A stretch of 64,000 nt of DNA from Streptomyces griseoluteus (GTDB lineage: Bacteria; Actinomycetota; Actinomycetes; Streptomycetales; Streptomycetaceae). Shown here in pieces: positions 59,851 to 64,000 of this stretch. The translations under genes were made by a program, and so were the position numbers. A model generated the notes under the pieces. It saw nothing but the letters and a program-made list of their open reading frames with translations. It made no database searches and was not told the origin of the DNA. The stretch's first letter is position 1; every line of letters starts with the position of its first letter. Location: positions 359,369 to 423,368 of the forward strand of contig NZ_SRRU01000008.1 of the NCBI RefSeq assembly GCF_004784465.1, read 5' to 3'.

Positions 59851-61008
59851 CGCGAACGGCTCACCCGCCCGGCTGAGCGCTCCGGTACCGGTGTCGACGT
59901 GGAACACGCTCACCGTGCCGGAGCGCTGGTTCGCCGTGAACAGCAGCCGGCCGTCCGGCGCGAGCGCCAGATGGCGGGGGAAGTCCCCGTCCACCGGCAC
60001 CGTGTCCAGCAGCCGCAGCCGGGCGCCGCCCTCCTCGACCGCGTACCGGGCGACGCTGTCGTGCCCCCGGTTGGCGAGGAACGCGAAGTCGCCGCCGGGC
60101 GTCACCACGAACTGCGCCGGGTAGTTGGTGGCGTCCCCGGCCGCCCCCGAGGACTGCGGCTCACCCACGGTCAGCCGCCCGGTCGCCGGGTCGTACGCGC
60201 AGACGGCCACCGTGTCGTCCACCTCGTTGGCGAGGTAGGCGTACCGCCCGTTCGGATGGAACGTCAGATGGCGCGGGCCCGCGCCCGGCCGGGTGTGGGC
60301 CCGGGACACCTCGGTCAGGGTGCCGTGCCCGGTGTCCAGCCGGTAGGTGTAGACGGTGTCGGTGCCCAGGTCGACGGAGAGTACATGGCCGCCGTCCGGG
60401 CTCGTGAGGAACTGGTGTGCGTGCGGGCCCTGTTGACCCGGTCCGGGGGCCGGGCTGGAGTGTGCGACCAGCGCGGTGCGCTCACCGAGCGCGCCCGAGG
60501 CGTCGACGGGGTGCACGGCGACACTGCCCGAGCCGTAGTTCGCGCTCAGCAGCCAGCGCCCGCTCGGGTGCACCGACAGATGACAGGGCCCCGAACCGCC
60601 CGTGCTCCGGCTGCCCAGCACGTGTCCGTCCGCCAGCCGTACGGCGGTCACCGCGCCGTCCTCGCGCTCGTCCACCGCGTACAGCGTGTGCCCGTCCGGG
60701 TGGACGGTGATGTACGACGGGTCCGGGATCTCGGCCAGCGGCTCCGCGTCGGTGACCGCGCCCGAGACCGGGTCGTACCTGACCACGGAGACGCCCTTGC
60801 CGCCGCCCTCGACGGAGGTGTAGGTGCCCAGGTACAACGGGCGAGGCCCCGGTGCGGCCTTCCGCCCGTGGGGCACGGGCACCGGGGCGGGGTCCGGGGG
60901 CGGCGCGGCGGGCGCGGGCACCGTCACCACGGCGGCCGTGCCCGCCACGGCGCCCACGAAGCGCCGCCTGCTCCAGCCGTCCCGTCGCGCCCGTACCGCG
61001 TTGTCCAT
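59818..61008 (-). CDS. Tat-exported lactonase family (6-phosphogluconolactonase-like) beta-propeller
   Basis: A 396-aa secreted seven-bladed propeller. The signal peptide has a twin-arginine motif (SRRRFVGAVAGT). YLGTYTSVEGGGKGVSVVRY starts the propeller; VHPSGRWLLSANYGSGSVAV, FHPNGRYAYLANEVDDTVAV and LAPDGRLLFTANQRSGTVSV are repeated blades of the YbhE/Pgl type. An intracellular PgL role is unlikely given export; a lactone substrate is not established. ATG at 61008 with AAGGGG. Confidence 0.9.
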   Translation of the reverse strand: MDNAVRARRDGWSRRRFVGAVAGTAAVVTVPAPAAPPPDPAPVPVPHGRKAAPGPRPLYLGTYTSVEGGGKGVSVVRYDPVSGAVTDAEPLAEIPDPSYITVHPDGHTLYAVDEREDGAVTAVRLADGHVLGSRSTGGSGPCHLSVHPSGRWLLSANYGSGSVAVHPVDASGALGERTALVAHSSPAPGPGQQGPHAHQFLTSPDGGHVLSVDLGTDTVYTYRLDTGHGTLTEVSRAHTRPGAGPRHLTFHPNGRYAYLANEVDDTVAVCAYDPATGRLTVGEPQSSGAAGDATNYPAQFVVTPGGDFAFLANRGHDSVARYAVEEGGARLRLLDTVPVDGDFPRHLALAPDGRLLFTANQRSGTVSVFHVDTGTGALSRAGEPFASPVAVCAVPL

Positions 61009-61092
61009 GCCGCCCCTTGAGCCGTCACCCGTCACCGTGGTCCCGGCCAGCCTGTCGCGGACCGGCCGCCGAAGGCAAGGCGGGGCGCGTGG

Positions 61093-62121
61093 TCACCAGT
61101 CCCCGTCGGCCACCGGCCTGCCCGGCGCGTCCTTCAGCGGGACCACCTGCCCCGGCGCCGGCTGCTGCCAGGGATCCAGGTCGGGGCCCAGCCAGTCGCC
61201 CACCGGGCGCACCGGCTTCAGGGGGCCGGCGGGGGAGAGGTCGTCGGCCTCGTCGTCGTAGTGCTCGAACCACGGCAGGCCCGCCCTGGTGTACGCGGCC
61301 CGGTCCACGGGGGACGGCGGGGGCTCCTCGCCGGTGATGCGACGCCACTCGGGCGGGGTGACCAGGTGCACGAAGACCCGGCCGGCCGGGGTGTCGGACC
61401 AGTCGGAGGCGGGGCGTTCGTCCCGGTAGACCTCCTGGCGCATCGAGCCGCCCACGCCCAGGCCCATCGCCGCCGCCTGCCGGGGAGCGGCGCCCGCGGG
61501 CGGGGGACCAGCGGGTGCCGGGGCGGCGAAGGCAGGGGCGGCGCCGTAACCCCCGGCGAGCGGCGCGCTCCTGGCGCGCTCGGCCTCCCGCCACCGCTCC
61601 AGCACCTCGGGGCGCAGCCCGAACGCCTGCAACTGCACCCCGCCCCAGGTCTCCTCACCGGTCACCTGACCCTCCACGGTCGCGCCGAGCCCGACGGGTA
61701 CGGCGACGAACTGGCGGACGGTGCCCCTGCCGGAGTTGATGCCGTCCAGCCAGGGCTGCCGGGGGAGCGTGACGTAGTTCTGCGGGTCCCGCGCCAGCAC
61801 GCCCCGCCAGGGCTTGCCGGAGACCGCGCACACCTTGCCGACGCCGACCTGGAGGGCGGCCGGTTCCGTCGTCCCGGCGAAGCCGATCCACATCGCCTCG
61901 CGCAGGTACATCGGCAGCAGCACCCCGCCGCGCGCCCGCCACGCCTCCGGCACCCGGTCGGCGTAGTCCGCCACCCGGCGCAGCGGGAACTCGCCCAGCC
62001 CCGGCGGCAGCGGATGCGTACCCCGCTCCGGCAGCCGCAGGGTGCGCACGAACCGCACCACCACCCCGTCGCCCAGCCGCAGCGTGTTCCCGTCGATCCG
62101 CACCCCGGCCCGCTCGGCCAT
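61093..62121 (-). CDS. Hypothetical protein downstream of FUSC gene
   Basis: I do not recognise a functional family. A 342-aa soluble protein: first 190 residues well folded-looking (VRIDGNTLRLGDGVVVRFVR, REAMWIGFAGTTEPAALQVG, GVGKVCAVSGKPWRGVLARD, GINSGRGTVRQFVAVPVGLG), then a Pro/Ala/Gly linker and a second conserved part (FVHLVTPPEWRRITGEE, WLGPDLDPWQQPAPGQ). ATG 62121 has GAGGGGG; GTG 62172 would overlap the FUSC stop by 4 nt (GTGA) but lacks a ribosome site. Probably co-expressed with the FUSC gene. Confidence 0.75.
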   Translation of the reverse strand: MAERAGVRIDGNTLRLGDGVVVRFVRTLRLPERGTHPLPPGLGEFPLRRVADYADRVPEAWRARGGVLLPMYLREAMWIGFAGTTEPAALQVGVGKVCAVSGKPWRGVLARDPQNYVTLPRQPWLDGINSGRGTVRQFVAVPVGLGATVEGQVTGEETWGGVQLQAFGLRPEVLERWREAERARSAPLAGGYGAAPAFAAPAPAGPPPAGAAPRQAAAMGLGVGGSMRQEVYRDERPASDWSDTPAGRVFVHLVTPPEWRRITGEEPPPSPVDRAAYTRAGLPWFEHYDDEADDLSPAGPLKPVRPVGDWLGPDLDPWQQPAPGQVVPLKDAPGRPVADGDW

Positions 62122-62168
62122 CGGCCCGCCCCCTCGAAGCTCCGGCACCGGTAGCGCCCGGTGTCCCG

Positions 62169-63449
62169 TCACCGAGAACGCCCGGGGACCCCCGCACGGT
62201 TCCGCCAGAGGTCCTCCTGTACGCCCAGGCGCTGGCGCAGGCGGTTCACGCGGGGCATCTTCGCGCGCTGCTGGCGGGAGACGCGGTCCAGCTCCTCCAG
62301 CAGACGGCGGCTGCGGTGCTCGGTGTCCAGCTCGTCGATGATCCGGTTGACCTCGCTGAGGATCGCACCGAACAACTGCCAGTCCTCGCGGTCCTCCCCG
62401 ACGTGCGCGAGGAGCTGCTCCGCGAGCCGATCGCGGGTGGCGGCGGCCGTGTGCAGCTCCGCGGTGAGCCGGGACTCGGCCGACTCGGCGTTGGCGCTCA
62501 GGTCGGTGGTCACCAGTACCGCGAAGCTCACCACGGCGTCCGCGACCTCGGACAGCACCTGTTCCACGGTCTGTCCGATCGGCGGCGGGAACAGCTCCTG
62601 GGGGCCGCGCTCCTTCGCCAGGTCGGTGAAGGAACGGGCCAGCACCCGCAGGACGACCGTGCAGATCTCCAGGGTGTCCAGGCCGGTGCGCAGCACCACC
62701 CGGTGCAGCAGGCCCTCCTTGACGCGGGGGTTGAGCCGAAGGCTCTCCTCGGCCTGCCGCAGGGCCGCGTCCACCTGGACGATGTCGTGGTCCAGCCGGC
62801 GTGCCTCGTGCAGCCGTTCGGCCGCCCGCTGCCAGGGGATGGAGCCCGCCGCCTCCTCACCCATCCGGAGCATGAGCTGACGCAGCCGGCGGGCCAGCCC
62901 CTCGATGGACCGCCCGGCCGCGTCCACCCACACCGGGGGCGGCAGCAGCAGATTGCAGGCCATGCCGACGATGGCGCCGATCAGGGTCTCCACGATCCGT
63001 GCCCACGCGGTGTAGCCGACCGAGGTGACGCCGAGCACGAGCATCGCGCTGATCGCCACCTCTTGCACGTACTCGTCGACGCGCACCAGGTGACCCACGC
63101 CCAGCGCGGCCACTATCAGCAGGGCCAGGCTCCACCAGGTCAGGCCGATCAGGAGGCTGAACAGGATGGCGACCAGCACGCCCGCCACCACGGAGTTCAC
63201 CCGGCGGATGCCGTTGGTGAGGGTGGCGAAGAAGGTGACCTGGACGACCAGCAGGGCCGTCAGGGGCGCGGTCAGCGGCGCCGGTTCCGGGCTGAGCCGC
63301 AGCGCGATCACATAGGCGACCGTGGCCGCGGCGGACGACCGCAGTGTCTGGACGACCACCGGCTCCCGGCGGCGCGCGGCCAGGCGCCGCAGCGCGTCGG
63401 CCCACTTGCGTCGCTGCTGCGCGTCCATCCACTTCCGTACGTCTGGCAT
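62169..63449 (-). CDS. FUSC/aromatic-acid-exporter-like membrane protein, second copy
   Basis: A 426-aa membrane protein. Six helices about 33-180 (AATVAYVIALRLSPEPAPLT, ILFSLLIGLTWWSLALLIVA, AISAMLVLGVTSVGYTAWAR, LIGAIVGMACNLLLPPP) precede a long helical soluble domain ending in a basic segment. Same architecture as the protein at 13308-14471. ATG at 63449, GGGAAGA upstream. Followed by the coupled hypothetical gene. Confidence 0.85.
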   Translation of the reverse strand: MPDVRKWMDAQQRRKWADALRRLAARRREPVVVQTLRSSAAATVAYVIALRLSPEPAPLTAPLTALLVVQVTFFATLTNGIRRVNSVVAGVLVAILFSLLIGLTWWSLALLIVAALGVGHLVRVDEYVQEVAISAMLVLGVTSVGYTAWARIVETLIGAIVGMACNLLLPPPVWVDAAGRSIEGLARRLRQLMLRMGEEAAGSIPWQRAAERLHEARRLDHDIVQVDAALRQAEESLRLNPRVKEGLLHRVVLRTGLDTLEICTVVLRVLARSFTDLAKERGPQELFPPPIGQTVEQVLSEVADAVVSFAVLVTTDLSANAESAESRLTAELHTAAATRDRLAEQLLAHVGEDREDWQLFGAILSEVNRIIDELDTEHRSRRLLEELDRVSRQQRAKMPRVNRLRQRLGVQEDLWRNRAGVPGRSR

Positions 63450-63525
63450 CCTTTGGCGTCTTCCCTTTCCGTAACCGTGCCGAACGGGGCCGTTCGAGCA
63501 CCATGTACGCGAAAGGGGGCAGCCC

Positions 63526-64000
63526 TCAGACGTACAGGCGATCGACGAAGGCGTTGAGGTTGCCGCCCGCGCGGGCGATCTGCTCCTCCGTCGTGAGGCT
63601 CTCCTCGAACCTGCTCCCCGACTCCGGCACCTTCTTCCCCCGGACATACAGGGAACACGCCAGGTCGGCGCACATGTACACGCCGACGGAGTTGCCCTCG
63701 CGGCCCGCCGCCCCGGCCTTGCGGGCGGTCATCAGCGAGACCCCGCCGCCGCGATGGGTCGTCAGGCACACCGAGCACATGCTGCGGTGCTGGAAGCCGC
63801 GCCGGACCGTCGGATAGCGCAGTGCGATGCCGACCACAGCCGTGCCGCGTTCGAGGACCAGATAGCTGCGATCCGGGCGCGCCCGGATCGCGCCAGCCCA
63901 GGAAGTCCAGGTCGTCCCAGGGGCGTTCGGCCAGGTCGCGGGGGACGGCCAGCCGCTTGGCGTCGCCCTTGGAGCAGTTGACGAAGGAGGCGCGGATGTC
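63526..64000 (-). pseudogene. Frameshifted FBP-type (EF-G-binding-protein-like zinc finger) gene, partial
   Basis: The 5' part reads DIRASFVNCSKGDAKRLAVP, then DLAERPWDDLDFLGWRDPGA, like FBP-domain proteins. After a one-base excess within a 20-bp palindrome (63870-63889) the frame must change to continue RSYLVLERGTAVVGIALR, then SMCSVCLTTHRGGGVSLMTA (treble-clef Cys pair) and CADLACSLYVRGKK. Both halves are otherwise well conserved, so it is either a recent frameshift or a base-call error in a GC palindrome. Only the first few codons lie beyond the window. FBP domains bind EF-G on the ribosome. Confidence 0.65.

Overview
The window is high-GC actinobacterial DNA. Strong G/C bias at third codon positions, frequent GTG starts with GGAGG-type ribosome sites, U-tract-free hairpin terminators, secreted cellulases and lectin-linked glycanases, and recognisable CebR, DasR, CsoR and DmdR/IdeR-type operators point to a Streptomyces chromosome. 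The mix of catabolic genes, regulator/target pairs, unknown proteins and several broken gene stubs suggests an accessory region rather than the core. I saw no rRNA, tRNA, CRISPR array, transposase or prophage.

Layout. 0.1-6.4 kb: polysaccharide degradation, with a GH6 cellulase plus GH12 endoglucanase under a perfect CebR box, and a GH87 alpha-1,3-glucanase. 6.4-18.5 kb: small metabolic and stress genes, including an acyl-CoA dehydrogenase, a P1B-4 metal-exporting ATPase divergent from a CzrA/SmtB-like ArsR regulator, a FUSC-type membrane protein, a HAD phosphatase and a DUF4396 membrane protein behind a perfect CsoR-type copper operator. 18.6-22.1 kb: a tightly coupled four-gene operon (acyl-CoA-dehydrogenase-like, PIG-L deacetylase, NodS-like methyltransferase, GT2) that looks like an uncharacterised small-molecule glycoconjugate pathway. 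22.2-25.7 kb: HIT-like protein, TetR/oxidoreductase pair, cold-shock protein, unknown protein. 26-30.9 kb: a three-gene operon of secreted ricin-lectin enzymes (GH18 chitinase, GH55-like beta-helix protein, ThuA protein), with a DasR-type element lying between the -35 and -10 boxes of its promoter.

31-40.2 kb: alpha/beta hydrolase, two gene remnants, a cupin-XRE regulator divergent from a thioredoxin-reductase-like/methyltransferase fusion, GT2, LysR/EamA pair, SDR, DUF6233 pair. 40.4-45.6 kb: a UvrA stub, then an aldehyde-oxidation neighbourhood (FdhA-like formaldehyde dehydrogenase, a second zinc alcohol dehydrogenase with a coupled companion, SDR). 45.7-49.4 kb: protealysin-like M4 protease, pirin, and a ProC-like reductase followed by diverged repeats of its own 3' end. 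49.5-56 kb: a compatible-solute ABC importer whose ATPase gene is on the opposite strand, coupled to a lutABC lactate-oxidation operon. 56-64 kb: pentapeptide protein, CYP102-like P450 with TetR regulator, iron-box DUF2470 gene, Tat lactonase, a second FUSC protein with a coupled unknown gene, and a frameshifted FBP-type zinc protein at the edge.

How the parts fit: secreted cellulose, alpha-glucan and chitin hydrolysis with sugar-responsive control; copper, divalent-metal and iron stress responses; aldehyde and lactate oxidation; osmolyte uptake. Gene decay is visible at seven or eight places. All functional calls are from reading the sequence and family knowledge; no database search was run.
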